A program made the translations under genes and the position numbers. 52,746 nucleotides of DNA, taken from positions 1-52,746 of the IMG/VR virus record IMGVR_UViG_3300043568_000451. One strand, given 5' to 3'. Position 1 is the stretch's first letter. Every line of letters starts with the position of its first letter. This document shows, one piece after another, positions 31,103 through 40,708 of the stretch. The notes below the pieces were generated by a model. The model was given only the letters and a program-made list of their open reading frames with translations, did not search any database and was not told the origin of the DNA. Source of the DNA: a virus.

Positions 31103-34100
31103 TATATATTCTTCCCCTGTCCAATCATTTTAACATTAACTTTAGCCTTTTGTCCAATAACAATTTCAGCTTTTTTGACAATCATATTTGACAATGCCTC
31201 GACATCCATTCCCTCAGATGCGTAGATATTTTGATTTACTACATATGATGCACTTGAAGATCTTTGTTGCATAGGCTCAAATCTTTTTGCAGCTTCTTTT
31301 AAGTCATACCTTGGTGATGCAAAAGGAACTTTTGCCATGTTAGGAATAACCATATTTCCGAATACCATTTCTGGCCCACGGTCTCCAACAATTGTTGGTA
31401 TTTTTGGATTTAAATTCATAGTTCCAAACCCAGCTTTTGTCACACCCCAGTCAGAGTTATACCCGCCAACAGGACGGGAAGATATTTTCCATTTTACTCC
31501 ATCTTTATCTAAAAATGTTGTTCCTAATACCTGTTCTCCCGAAGAAATTCCAGCAGCTGAAAGGGCGCCAGCTCCAACTTTATTAGCAGAATATCCAGAT
31601 TCCTTTATCGCATAAGAAATTTTTTTCAGTTTTTTGGAATCTTCTTTATTTTGAATTGCGTCTACAATATCTTTAAGAGATGCTCCACCCTTAATGCTAT
31701 TTGCAAGTGCATCGTTAACGGCAGAACCTGCTCCTGCTTTTGCTAATATTGATAATGCGTTTGCTTGTGGAGAAACTGCAACTTTTTTACTTACTACTTG
31801 CCCACCTTCATAATTTTGAAAATCCAGATACCTTGGCATCTTTTCGCCAGTAGCCGCTTCTACTGCAGCAACGAATCCAGCTGCTGCTTCTTTATTTGTT
31901 TTAACATATTCTTCTACTGATTTACCAGCTGCTTCAGCATTGCCATAAAGTGCGGTCATGGAATTATTAACTTTATCTATTGCCGCAACAGACTCTTCTT
32001 GCTTTTTACGATATGACTCTAAACTTTCTCCAGCTAGCGCTGCACTGTCGGCAGCCTTTTGTTGATTTTTAGCCATAGCTTCAATAGCAGCTTTGAGAGG
32101 TGCATTTGCAAGTTCATTTGCCTTATCAATAGCTTTTGATTGTGACTCTGTTTGTTGCTGACTTGTCAATGACTCCAAATCAAGTCTAAGTTCTTGAGAT
32201 TTTTGTGTGTCTCCAGTTGCTTCAGCATTAAGCATTGCAATTCTGGTCTTTTCAATTTGTCTTCCAAGGTCGGCATCTGCTTGTGCTGCAGACAATGCTT
32301 TCTTTCTAGCTTCCGCCAATTTATTATTTGCTTCAATCTGCTTGTTAAGTGAAGACAGCCTCTCTCTATCAGATATTTGCTCTGAAACTTTTTGTCCTTT
32401 TAACGCTTGTGTGTAAGACTTAATTTTGTCTTCTAGCTTACCAAGTGCAGTGTATTGCTTTTCTAGAAGCCCGCCTTTGGCTGAATTTGTTGCTACTACA
32501 GATGTAGATATTGCAGCGAAAGCATCGGCAATTAATTGGGTTTGCTCGGCGTTTAATTTATTAAGGTCTCCAGTAAATCCTTGTGCTTGCAATCTAATTT
32601 TTTGCCATACGCTTACAACTGTATCAGATCCATTAATCATTTTTCTAATTCCTGGATTTATTTCTTCCATTGCACTAATTGTTCCTTCATCAATTACTGT
32701 TCCAGCTTCTTTTGAATTATTTATTTGATCAATCACTATTTTTTCAGCTTCTGCAAAACTTAGTGATTTTACTTTACCAGTCAAGTCTTTCGCCACAAGT
32801 CTTTCTCTTTTTTCAATTAAATCATTAATTGCAGTTTCAGTTGCTGTAAGGGCTGTATTTAATTGGGCGGCTTTTTCTTTATTGCCCTGAGTTTTAGTGT
32901 CTTCTCCAAAGCTAGTTACTGCAGAAACAGCAGCAGATTGGGGATCTGTAATTGCCTTAAAGTCTGCATTGCCAAGTGTTGCAGTGATTGACTGATCTTT
33001 TTTATTTGAAAGCTGAAGCATTGTATATATTTTTTTAGTTGCTTCTTCAGCAGACATACCAGCGGCAACTAACTGTTCTTTAATTCTGCTAACTGCGTCT
33101 GGAACCTTAGTTGAAGGCTGGCGGTTTAATATATCAATTTGCTCACCAAATGTTTCTTTAACTTCAACCTTTAATTTCGTGTATTCTGCAGTAGTCATTT
33201 GGAATGGCGTTCCGCCGTCTTTCATACTTTCATAAACTAACTTATTTGCATCAGCCATATCTTTTGCATTTTGAATAGTATCCTTAATCCTTGCGCCAAA
33301 ATCTGTAAACCTAAGTCCAGCTTTTTTAGCTGCTTCTGCAGTCAAACCAAACGAAGCTATATTAAGATCTTGTCCTTCTTTATAATGCTTCCACATTTTG
33401 TATCCAGCAATACCTGCTGCTGTTACCGCTGCTAATGGTGCAACTAAACCTGCAGCAGCGGCTGCGGTTGCGCCAAATCCTGCGGAAGCTAATCCTGCTG
33501 TTGCTGCACTTGCTGCAGCACGTTTCCCAATCATTCCACCAATTTTTGGAAGAAGCATTTGGCCGCCCATCATTCCAGCCATGCTACCCATCATTGCGCC
33601 ATTTTGACCGCCAAGCTTTCCACCTATTGCTCCACCTGCTGCCATTCCGCCCATCATTCCAACCATGTTTGCACCAGCGCCTTGACCAAATTCTGGATTT
33701 AATCCTTTTGTCTTTAAGTATTGTATTGGGTGCATGATTGCTGCTGTTGAGTATGCAGCATTAGTTCTAAATGAACTAGCCATTCTTTGGGCACGATCTT
33801 CTTTGCCACCTGGGAATGCTCCTGGTGCTCCAGCAATTAATATTTCAGAGCCACCACGTTTGTAAGACGAACCAATAGACTTGGCTGATGATGTTATGGA
33901 GTCTGCATATAATCTTGATCCGTCTACAAGTGATCTTATCGAATAAGATACCTGATCATTAATCATTCTTGTGCTTGTTACTAATTTATTTGAGCCTGCT
34001 TTAAGAGAAGAAGCAATTGATGAAAAAGCAGAGTCTATAGATGAGCCTGCTCCTGATAAGGGAAGTCTTAATCCTGGTGCGTAAGGGAAAGATCTTTGTC

Positions 34101-37100
34101 CCCCGTAAGATTTAGCTGCTTCAGCACGTGCTGCTTTTTCTGCAAGCTGTTCTGCACGTTTTGCTGGATTTCCACTAAGTCCATATGAGTCTTTACCGTA
34201 TTTAATAACTCCGCCAACTTCATATCCAGGAATAATATTTCCGCTCTGAAGTGGTCTAAATATTTCTGGTCCTTTTTCTCCAACAACATAATTTTGTCCT
34301 GGAGATACTGGACCACCCATTTCTCTATTACCGCTAATATCAAATATTTTCTTTTTAAGTTCTGCTGTCATTGGAGTATTTTGTTTTGAATCCCAATTTA
34401 AATATTTATTTTTTAATATGTCTCTGTCTATTGGGGACAATTGTCTTAATACATTTCTATCTCCAATCAGATCTGAAGCTGCTGATCTAATAATTGAATC
34501 TAGTACATCTGGCTCAAGCCCGTGCTTTAAAGAACCAGTCTTTGCATCTTTAACATAACCGTATGGCTTTTCTTTTGCCATAGCTGCCGCAAACTTATCA
34601 TAGAATAATTTTTGTGTATTTTTTCTTAATCCAGAATTTGCAAATAATGTTTCTGCCATTCCAATTGAAAGTGAGTTAACTCCCCATGGTGCTGACTCAT
34701 ACATACTTGGCTTAGGAGCTCCAGTTGGTCCAAATCCTGCACCAATTCTTCTCATGGCCAAACCCTTTAAGACATTGCCGATCATTCCTCCGCCACTAAA
34801 TTTAGGCATCATGTGCGCTAATGCGGTAGGTTCTCCATTAATTTTTTCTATTCCATAATTACGATATGAGCCCATATACCTTGTACCATTGGCATCATTT
34901 GCTGCAATAAGTTTTTCTAAATCTGTTTTACCATATGGATTTAAAGCAGTCTCCGCTTGAATTCCTCTAGCAACTGGGTCAGTTGAATGGGCTCTTCTTT
35001 GTCCTGGAACATTTAAGCTTTCTAGATATTCTTTTCTTAAACGAAGCTCTTTAGCTACTGCAAGATATTCTTTGTGTTGTAGCCTTGACCATTCTGCTTC
35101 CCCAATTTTACCAGTACCAGACAAACCAGAAACCATGTTTGCTCTAGCACGATCAGTTAGTAATGCTATTTTGTCTGGAGGTACTTTATTTACTTGTAAA
35201 AATCTGGTAAGTGAAGGCAATGCCTGCTGAGATGATCCATGCATTAAATCGCTTACAATATCAGCCTTTTTAGCAGCACCATGAGAAAGAGCTGTATTGA
35301 CACTTGCCCTTAATCTTCCGCCCCAATTTCCTACAAAATAATATTGTCTGCTTAATTCTCTAGATGATGATCTAAGAGCAGTTCCAAAAACACTTTCCTG
35401 ATATGCTCTAGCTTCCGCACCAGACAAAGACATATCTCTGCCTCGAAGCATTTCCCTTGAAAGTTTTGGATTGCGTTTAAATAATTGTGATAAAATTTTA
35501 ACCATTACTGCTGGATTTATTGCTCCATAATTAGATGTTGAAAGATTAATCTTTCCACCACCCATACGTCTTGGAAGTGGTCTTCCGTTATTTGCTGCAT
35601 CTACTGCTGCTAATAATTCTGGATTGTCTTGAATTCCTGGACCAAATACTGTTTCTTTTGGTGTAAGCAAAGCAGTTATATTGCTACCGCTGTTATTATG
35701 AGTTGATGGTGCTGCTGCTACTAATTTAGCATTTGCTGGATCCATCGATGCCGCTTGATTTAATACATATCCACCCAATGGAATACTGCCCATTCTATCG
35801 TCATATGTAATAGATGCAGGACCGCTTACCCGAGTTTTGTTTTGACCAAAGTCTTCAATTTTTCCGCCAGCATTAAATCTAGGCTTTGTTGTTTGAATAC
35901 TGTAACCAGCACCAGATGTTCTAACACCAAGACCACGTGCAATTGAATCTACCAGTTTAGAAGTTTCTGACTTATGGAAAAGCTCTTTCATGTTTGACTT
36001 GCCAGCTGCGCCTACTACTGGTTGAGATGTAAGCGGAACCATTCCCAAGTTTATGTTTCTTGCTTGAGCAGTAGCTACACCTTGCGCTGTTTGAGCTAGC
36101 ATAACTTCTACTTGTGCATTTAATGCAAATATTTTAGCTCTAGCTGCCTCTACTGTAATTTTACCAGCTTGTAATTGCTTAACAATTAATGCTGTTTCGT
36201 CTGCTGCTAAAGAAGTTATCTTTGTCATTTGTGGAAGCAATGCTTGATATGAATCTGATAGTGATGCTGTTACTGTTCCAGTAGCAGCAATTTCAGTTTT
36301 AAGTAATGCTATTTCTGCTTTAGACTGCATTGCCAAAGCTGCGGTCATAGAATGCCACTTAGCGGCTTCTGCTGCAACTATTCCATTTGATACTCCGTTA
36401 ACTGAAGTAACTCCAGGAATTCTTGGAAGGTCATCGTTCATGTATGTCTGTGGTGAATTTGAAAGTCTTAGGTTTACTGGCTTAGGTCCAGGAACTGTAG
36501 AGAATATTGTTTCGCTTGCTCTTTGTTCTGCAGTTTTTGATCCAGTTGGAATAACATGGGACATGTCTCTTGAATATGATTTGCCAACAAGAGGGTTATC
36601 TTTGTCTACAATTCTTCCCCCGCCTCGCATCACTGGGTTACCAGCTACGGTAGACATACTGTTGCTAGTTGCAACGGTAGATGACATTGCGCTTTGCTTT
36701 AGTTTTTCAAATGATGCTGCTAGTGTTAAAACTGCATCAGAAAACGTAGCTGCTGCTTTTGTGTCACTGTAGAATGATTGTTCTACATTTTTTGCAGCAG
36801 CCTCAGCTGCCATTAATTCTGGAGTTAATAACTTAAATCCTGTTCCACCCTTACCAATGTTTTTTAGGGCAAGTATTCCTTTAATGATATATCCAAAGAA
36901 GTTGGCAAGTACACCAGTTAACATAATAATAGGACCAGCAACTGCTGTAAGACTTCCAATAAATCCTAGTACAGCCTTAATTGGTGCTGGAAGGTTTCCA
37001 ATAAACTTTAAAATTCCATCGATTGCATTTAATACAAATGCTCCAACTTTTAGGAATTGCTCTCCGACTACTGCAAGCTCTGCCTTTACTGATTCAAGTG

Positions 37101-38583
37101 CTCTTCTGTATTTACCAGATGCTGATTCTGTAAGTGCCTTTAATTCTCGTTCAGATATACTAGCAAGATCTTTCGTGCTAGCCTTCATTAAGTCTAATAC
37201 TTGTAGGGTCTGGCTTCCTTCTTTCCCTAAGTTCTCAAATAATGCATTAATTCTTGCAAACTGAAACTTACCAAATAATTGTTCAATTGCTCTTGCTCTT
37301 TGTAGTGGTTCAAGTGAGTCTAGAGAATCCTTAAGTGCCATAATTGTTCCAGTTAAGTTGCCAGCATTTTTATCTACTATCCCAGCTAAATCAATTCCCA
37401 ATCCCATAAACATTTCTTTTGCAACTTTTGTTGGGTTAATTACAGATGCTAATGCAGACTTTAATGCGTTGGCACCTTCTGATGCGTTAATTCCACCTTC
37501 ACGCATTGCAGTTAAATAAAGTGCAAGATCTTCTACATCTCCGCCAAGTGCTTTTACTACTGGGCCAGCTTTTGGAATAGCTGTTACTAAATCATCTAGA
37601 GTTGTTGAGGTCTGGTTTTCAACGGCGTTCAGGAAGTCAATTGACTCTGCTAACTGCATTGTGTTTTGTCCAAATGCGGTTTGAATTGCGAGAGTTGCTT
37701 TCATTGCTTCTTGTCTATCTACTTCACCAAGAATTGCAAGTCTTGTTGTTTGTCTTGTTGAGTCAATTAGGTCTGCACCCTCTTTACCAGTAGCAGCAAT
37801 ATCTGCGGCAAGCGCAATAGTCTCTGTAAAGTTTGCTCCTAGTCCAGAAGCTAATTCTCTTGATACTGCCATAACATCTTTACGAACCTTAAGAAGATCA
37901 GCGCTGGATGTTGCAGTTAATCCTCCATAAACCTTTGTTAAACGAGTTAACTCTTGATCTGCTTCCTTAAATGCTTTTGCTGCAGCCATACCGAATGCTG
38001 CTAAAGGTACAGTTAATCCTACTGTTAACTGACGACCAGCCCACTGTGTATTCTTACCCCAGTTAATAAGCTGATTTGATCCATCCATCATTACCTTGTT
38101 CATAATAGATAGTTCTTGTCTTAATAATGCAGACTTATTTTTTGTTGCGTCTAGTCCAGATTGAACCATTACGTTGTATTGCATTAATCCTTGAGCGTTT
38201 TTACCTAGCGGCTGTATGATTGCGTTCTCAAGCATTACTTGTTGCTTGGCTAACTCTCTAACTAATGAGCTAGTTTTTTGTGTATGTCCTTGCCAGGCTC
38301 TAAAATATTGTCCTAGCTTCATTCTTCCGCTATCTAGGTTCTGACCAAACTTAGATACGTCTGAAGTTAATGTTACAAAGTGTCTGGCAAACTGGCCAGT
38401 GGAGCGCATGGTTTCGTCAAACTGACGATTCATTACTCCAACTTGGCTAGTTAAATTTTTATTTAAACCAATTGTTGTAGCTTGGAGTTTTAGAAGTTGA
38501 GAAGTAACCGCTTGTAACTGCGCTGTTAGACTAGAAAAATTAGCCGTCGCAGTTATGTTGGTAACTATATTTTGATCTGCCAA
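31102..38583 (-). CDS. tail tape measure protein
   Basis: 2493 residues, starting at TTG (MADQNIVTN) behind AAGGAG with seven-base spacing. It fills the tail tube and sets tail length; at roughly 0.15 nm per residue of helix it predicts a tail near 370 nm. Residues of about 190-430 form the TP901 tape-measure domain (YGGLTATSSADLL, TIALAADIAATGKEGADL, DALALYLTAM-like segment EDLALYLTAMREGGIN). Repeated GP-E/F motifs (VVGEKGPEIF, IVGDRGPEMVFG) and a Gly/Met-rich stretch (GMMGGMAAGGAIGG) that may insert into membrane are seen. C-terminal coiled coils follow. Confidence 0.94.
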   Translation of the reverse strand: MADQNIVTNITATANFSSLTAQLQAVTSQLLKLQATTIGLNKNLTSQVGVMNRQFDETMRSTGQFARHFVTLTSDVSKFGQNLDSGRMKLGQYFRAWQGHTQKTSSLVRELAKQQVMLENAIIQPLGKNAQGLMQYNVMVQSGLDATKNKSALLRQELSIMNKVMMDGSNQLINWGKNTQWAGRQLTVGLTVPLAAFGMAAAKAFKEADQELTRLTKVYGGLTATSSADLLKVRKDVMAVSRELASGLGANFTETIALAADIAATGKEGADLIDSTRQTTRLAILGEVDRQEAMKATLAIQTAFGQNTMQLAESIDFLNAVENQTSTTLDDLVTAIPKAGPVVKALGGDVEDLALYLTAMREGGINASEGANALKSALASVINPTKVAKEMFMGLGIDLAGIVDKNAGNLTGTIMALKDSLDSLEPLQRARAIEQLFGKFQFARINALFENLGKEGSQTLQVLDLMKASTKDLASISERELKALTESASGKYRRALESVKAELAVVGEQFLKVGAFVLNAIDGILKFIGNLPAPIKAVLGFIGSLTAVAGPIIMLTGVLANFFGYIIKGILALKNIGKGGTGFKLLTPELMAAEAAAKNVEQSFYSDTKAAATFSDAVLTLAASFEKLKQSAMSSTVATSNSMSTVAGNPVMRGGGRIVDKDNPLVGKSYSRDMSHVIPTGSKTAEQRASETIFSTVPGPKPVNLRLSNSPQTYMNDDLPRIPGVTSVNGVSNGIVAAEAAKWHSMTAALAMQSKAEIALLKTEIAATGTVTASLSDSYQALLPQMTKITSLAADETALIVKQLQAGKITVEAARAKIFALNAQVEVMLAQTAQGVATAQARNINLGMVPLTSQPVVGAAGKSNMKELFHKSETSKLVDSIARGLGVRTSGAGYSIQTTKPRFNAGGKIEDFGQNKTRVSGPASITYDDRMGSIPLGGYVLNQAASMDPANAKLVAAAPSTHNNSGSNITALLTPKETVFGPGIQDNPELLAAVDAANNGRPLPRRMGGGKINLSTSNYGAINPAVMVKILSQLFKRNPKLSREMLRGRDMSLSGAEARAYQESVFGTALRSSSRELSRQYYFVGNWGGRLRASVNTALSHGAAKKADIVSDLMHGSSQQALPSLTRFLQVNKVPPDKIALLTDRARANMVSGLSGTGKIGEAEWSRLQHKEYLAVAKELRLRKEYLESLNVPGQRRAHSTDPVARGIQAETALNPYGKTDLEKLIAANDANGTRYMGSYRNYGIEKINGEPTALAHMMPKFSGGGMIGNVLKGLAMRRIGAGFGPTGAPKPSMYESAPWGVNSLSIGMAETLFANSGLRKNTQKLFYDKFAAAMAKEKPYGYVKDAKTGSLKHGLEPDVLDSIIRSAASDLIGDRNVLRQLSPIDRDILKNKYLNWDSKQNTPMTAELKKKIFDISGNREMGGPVSPGQNYVVGEKGPEIFRPLQSGNIIPGYEVGGVIKYGKDSYGLSGNPAKRAEQLAEKAARAEAAKSYGGQRSFPYAPGLRLPLSGAGSSIDSAFSSIASSLKAGSNKLVTSTRMINDQVSYSIRSLVDGSRLYADSITSSAKSIGSSYKRGGSEILIAGAPGAFPGGKEDRAQRMASSFRTNAAYSTAAIMHPIQYLKTKGLNPEFGQGAGANMVGMMGGMAAGGAIGGKLGGQNGAMMGSMAGMMGGQMLLPKIGGMIGKRAAASAATAGLASAGFGATAAAAAGLVAPLAAVTAAGIAGYKMWKHYKEGQDLNIASFGLTAEAAKKAGLRFTDFGARIKDTIQNAKDMADANKLVYESMKDGGTPFQMTTAEYTKLKVEVKETFGEQIDILNRQPSTKVPDAVSRIKEQLVAAGMSAEEATKKIYTMLQLSNKKDQSITATLGNADFKAITDPQSAAVSAVTSFGEDTKTQGNKEKAAQLNTALTATETAINDLIEKRERLVAKDLTGKVKSLSFAEAEKIVIDQINNSKEAGTVIDEGTISAMEEINPGIRKMINGSDTVVSVWQKIRLQAQGFTGDLNKLNAEQTQLIADAFAAISTSVVATNSAKGGLLEKQYTALGKLEDKIKSYTQALKGQKVSEQISDRERLSSLNKQIEANNKLAEARKKALSAAQADADLGRQIEKTRIAMLNAEATGDTQKSQELRLDLESLTSQQQTESQSKAIDKANELANAPLKAAIEAMAKNQQKAADSAALAGESLESYRKKQEESVAAIDKVNNSMTALYGNAEAAGKSVEEYVKTNKEAAAGFVAAVEAATGEKMPRYLDFQNYEGGQVVSKKVAVSPQANALSILAKAGAGSAVNDALANSIKGGASLKDIVDAIQNKEDSKKLKKISYAIKESGYSANKVGAGALSAAGISSGEQVLGTTFLDKDGVKWKISSRPVGGYNSDWGVTKAGFGTMNLNPKIPTIVGDRGPEMVFGNMVIPNMAKVPFASPRYDLKEAAKRFEPMQQRSSSASYVVNQNIYASEGMDVEALSNMIVKKAEIVIGQKAKVNVKMIGQGKNI

Positions 38584-38587
38584 CTAC

Positions 38588-38956
38588 TTACTCCTTTTTG
38601 TATCCGAGTCCCGCTCCGATACCAAACCCTGCTTCTGAAGCAAACTGACCTTGTAATGAAACAACATCAGATGCACTTGCAGTTATTCCAAGAGCCTTTC
38701 TTCTTACATCTTCAAAGCTCTTGCTTTCTTCTTGTTCTTCGGCGTCATCAAGTTCTACGCCTTGTATTGCGGCCAAAAACTTTCTTTTTTCTGATTCAGA
38801 CTTTTGCATAGATTTAAAAGTTTGAATCAATTCTGGCATTGAAAGGTTGTCTTCCAATTCCTCGTAATTCTTATAGTTTCCTATTAGAAATACTTCTCCT
38901 TCTAATGCAGCTAGATCTAGTTCTGACCAGCTAGAACCGCTGCTGCTAACAAATTT
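38588..38956 (-). CDS. tail assembly chaperone, frameshift extension (GT)
   Basis: The second half of the chaperone pair, read only after a -1 frameshift in the gene upstream; it has no start or ribosome binding site of its own. From VSSSGSSWSELDL it continues 120 residues through MPELIQTFKSMQKSESEKRK and ELDDAEEQEESKSFEDVRR to GAGLGYKKE, a charged helical region. The fused G-T product would be about 220 residues. As in lambda gpG/gpGT, it should bring tape measure and tail tube together. The TTG-started tape measure gene follows five bases after its stop. Confidence 0.85.
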   Translation of the reverse strand, partial: KFVSSSGSSWSELDLAALEGEVFLIGNYKNYEELEDNLSMPELIQTFKSMQKSESEKRKFLAAIQGVELDDAEEQEESKSFEDVRRKALGITASASDVVSLQGQFASEAGFGIGAGLGYKKE

Positions 38957-39249
38957 GGATCGTCCATCTTGATTCCACCGCAAACTTCAAGGATACGATT
39001 AATTGTAGGAACGTCAAGGGTGTCCTCGAATGCGTCTCTATCTTTTACCAAATCTGGAAGCTGCTTCTCTAGTGCTACTGCACAAGCATCGATTAGGATG
39101 GTTAGCGTCTCATCTTCTGTAGTTACTTCTGCCGTCTTTGCAATAGCTGCCATAAATTTTCTAAGCTCTTTAATTGTTAAAGGCTTTAACTTTACGGTTG
39201 CGCCATTTTGTAGTTGAATCTCTTCTACATCATATACTGTTGTTGCCAA
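38917..39249 (-). CDS. tail assembly chaperone (G)
   Basis: 110 residues, starting at TTG behind AGGAGG (seven-base spacing). Sequence: VYDVEEIQLQNGATVKLKPL, TIKELRKFMAAIAK, TLTILIDACAVALEKQLPDL, VPTINRILEVCGGIKMDDPN. These are features of siphovirus G-type chaperones placed before the tape measure. Most ribosomes stop at its own TAG; some slip -1 at AAATTTG to make the longer form. It is the first gene after its own promoter. Confidence 0.88.
   Translation of the reverse strand: MATTVYDVEEIQLQNGATVKLKPLTIKELRKFMAAIAKTAEVTTEDETLTILIDACAVALEKQLPDLVKDRDAFEDTLDVPTINRILEVCGGIKMDDPNLLAAAVLAGQN
38950..38956 (-). other. programmed -1 frameshift site (A AAT TTG)
   Basis: In the G frame the codons are CCA-AAT-TTG, so the heptamer A-AAT-TTG fits X-XXY-YYZ exactly; slipping -1 reads AAA-TTT and then GTT-AGC in the second frame. 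Downstream, GCAGC/GCTGC and GTTCT/AGAAC can fold into a nested hairpin that would stimulate the slip. Confidence 0.85.
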
Positions 39250-39279
39250 TTTAAATCCTCCTAGGATCTCGTCTTAATT

Positions 39280-39308
39280 ATTGTATCATATCAGAATTAC
39301 CAATACAA
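39280..39308 (-). promoter_or_regulatory. promoter of the chaperone/tape-measure operon
   Basis: TTGTAT (39308-39303), 17-base spacer, TACAAT (39285-39280) with TGA before the hexamer. It begins a few bases after the terminator of the major tail protein gene. The leader of about 24 bases carries AGGAGG. Confidence 0.75.
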
Positions 39309-39312
39309 TGTT

Positions 39313-39342
39313 AAAACCCCCCTAATTTCTTAGGGGGGTTTT
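39313..39342 (-). terminator. intrinsic terminator after the major tail gene
   Basis: Thirteen-base perfect arms AAAACCCCCCTAA (39313-39325) and their complement (39330-39342) with a four-base loop, ending in TTTT on both strands. It ends the abundant major tail protein transcript and isolates it from the chaperone operon. Confidence 0.93.
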
Positions 39343-39361
39343 ATTAATTAATAAGAATTAA

Positions 39362-40078
39362 TTATGCGCCTGTCTTATTTAGAACACGGTCTACGATGAA
39401 ACCATATTCCTGACCAGCCTTTGAACCATCTGGAAGCAAACGGAATGTAACTGGGAATGTTGATGCTGCGTTACGAGCCAAAGAGAACTGTGACTGTTGT
39501 ACAGAAAGAACACGACGTGCATAGTATACACGCTCTGCCTTTGTTACTCCTGCTCCAGATGTTGGAGCCTGTCCTACTGCAACTAGCTGACGCTCTGTTG
39601 GTGCCTCACCAAGAGCTCCACCAGCAAGACCAAGCTTGTCTACTGTTGCTCCATCTGTAAGTGTACCTGAGCTCTGGCCGAATACTGCAAGAATGTTCTC
39701 AAGAGTTCCTTCTGCCATTTCTGTTGCGATCATAACTTCCATTGACTCCTTGAAAAGCTTTGCTGTATCAAGAAGCTGATCTACTGTTACTGAACCGTAT
39801 GATGGGTTGTATGTAACCTGAAGACCGTTGTTTGTGTAACCAACGTTTCTGTAATAGAATGCTGGTGTTGTTGAAGCAGTTACTTCATTCAAAGTATCTG
39901 TGTATGACTTTCCATCAGCTGAAGCTGTTGGAGCTGAAAAAGCTGGTGCTGTTGAGCCCTGCTCTCCAGGTGCAAAATTTTCTACATATCCTGTAGCTGT
40001 AACGTCTAAGTTTGAGATAAATAGTGGTGAAGCACCAACTAGAATATTCTTAGCATTACCTGCAATTTGATTTGCCAT
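39362..40078 (-). CDS. major tail protein (tail tube)
   Basis: 238 residues, alanine/glycine/threonine-rich with a beta-barrel pattern: KNILVGASPLFISNLDVTAT, AFYYRNVGYTNNGLQVTYNP, FKESMEVMIATEMAEGTLEN, VYYARRVLSVQQSQFSLARN, FPVTFRLLPDGS. It lies just before the chaperone genes and has its own terminator, with GGAGG before its ATG. These are expected for the tube protein that polymerises around the tape measure. Sequence composition (few rare codons, regular GCT/GTT) suggests high expression. Confidence 0.85.
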   Translation of the reverse strand: MANQIAGNAKNILVGASPLFISNLDVTATGYVENFAPGEQGSTAPAFSAPTASADGKSYTDTLNEVTASTTPAFYYRNVGYTNNGLQVTYNPSYGSVTVDQLLDTAKLFKESMEVMIATEMAEGTLENILAVFGQSSGTLTDGATVDKLGLAGGALGEAPTERQLVAVGQAPTSGAGVTKAERVYYARRVLSVQQSQFSLARNAASTFPVTFRLLPDGSKAGQEYGFIVDRVLNKTGA

Positions 40079-40201
40079 GTTTTAAAACCTCCATTATTAA
40101 ATAAATATATATATATTGACTTACTGTAAAACTTTAAAGCAAGCTGGCTAGGCTCATTTCCTCTTGGTATAATTTTATCTTACAATCAACCAAAAGGCAA
40201 A
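40079..40201 (-). promoter_or_regulatory. intergenic region with candidate promoter for the major tail gene
   Basis: A 123-base gap before an abundantly made protein. Candidate on the minus strand: TTGGTT, 16 bases, TATACC (downstream part GAGGAAATGAGCC), or alternatively TTGCCT, 17 bases, TAAAAT. A second, AT-rich TTTACA-N17-TATTTA lies closer to the gene. The choice between them is unclear. Confidence 0.35.
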
Positions 40202-40708
40202 CTAATCAAACCTGCCCTTGGCCCCTACGGTTCTAGAGTATTTAACCTCTAATATAATGTCTGCTGCCAGGAAGCCTGCTAGCTCCTCAGATGGCTCTGT
40301 GGGAGACATGTCCACAATCATTGTATTGTGGAATATTATCTTGTCTGTAGATTTGGAGTTGTTTAAGTCTCTGGCAGAATCGTCCATTCTTCTAAATACA
40401 TCCATCATCATATTCCTAATGGCATTTATTTCAGCATGGTCTACTGAGTAAATTGTAAATGATATCTTTTCGCAACATATCATCCAGTTTTCTTCATAGG
40501 TGCTACCTATCTTGTCATAAACTATATGGGTTTTGCCGCTTAAAAATTGACTCATTTCTGGAGCCTGCTGAACTGGGATAATTGGAATTATTGCTTCGCC
40601 TAAGTTGTCGCTGTAATATGAATTAGGATCAACTAGACTGTTTAGTATTAGTTCTTGCCACAAGTGTTTTCTAATTTCATACATTGCATCTATATTATAG
40701 TTTACCAT
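40202..40708 (-). CDS. tail terminator / completion protein
   Basis: 168 residues. Layout resembles small tail terminators (lambda gpU/HK97 gp10 neighbourhood): IRKHLWQELILNSLVDPNSY, PEMSQFLSGKTHIVYDKI, WMICCEKISFTIYSVD, EINAIRNMMMDVFRRMDDSA, FLAADIILEVKYSRTVG. It forms a ring that caps the tail tube and meets the head. Position just before the tube gene supports this. Its ATG overlaps the stop of the neck gene (one base shared). Confidence 0.7.
   Translation of the reverse strand: MVNYNIDAMYEIRKHLWQELILNSLVDPNSYYSDNLGEAIIPIIPVQQAPEMSQFLSGKTHIVYDKIGSTYEENWMICCEKISFTIYSVDHAEINAIRNMMMDVFRRMDDSARDLNNSKSTDKIIFHNTMIVDMSPTEPSEELAGFLAADIILEVKYSRTVGAKGRFD

Noticed and set aside
31102-38583. Many plus-strand open frames opposite the tape measure and other large genes
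   Set aside because: They lack ribosome binding sites, have repetitive hydrophobic compositions from antisense reading, and oppose a confidently coding strand.
38588-38983. The second chaperone frame as an independent gene
   Set aside because: No start codon with a ribosome binding site near its beginning; an ideal slippery heptamer in the overlap explains it better.
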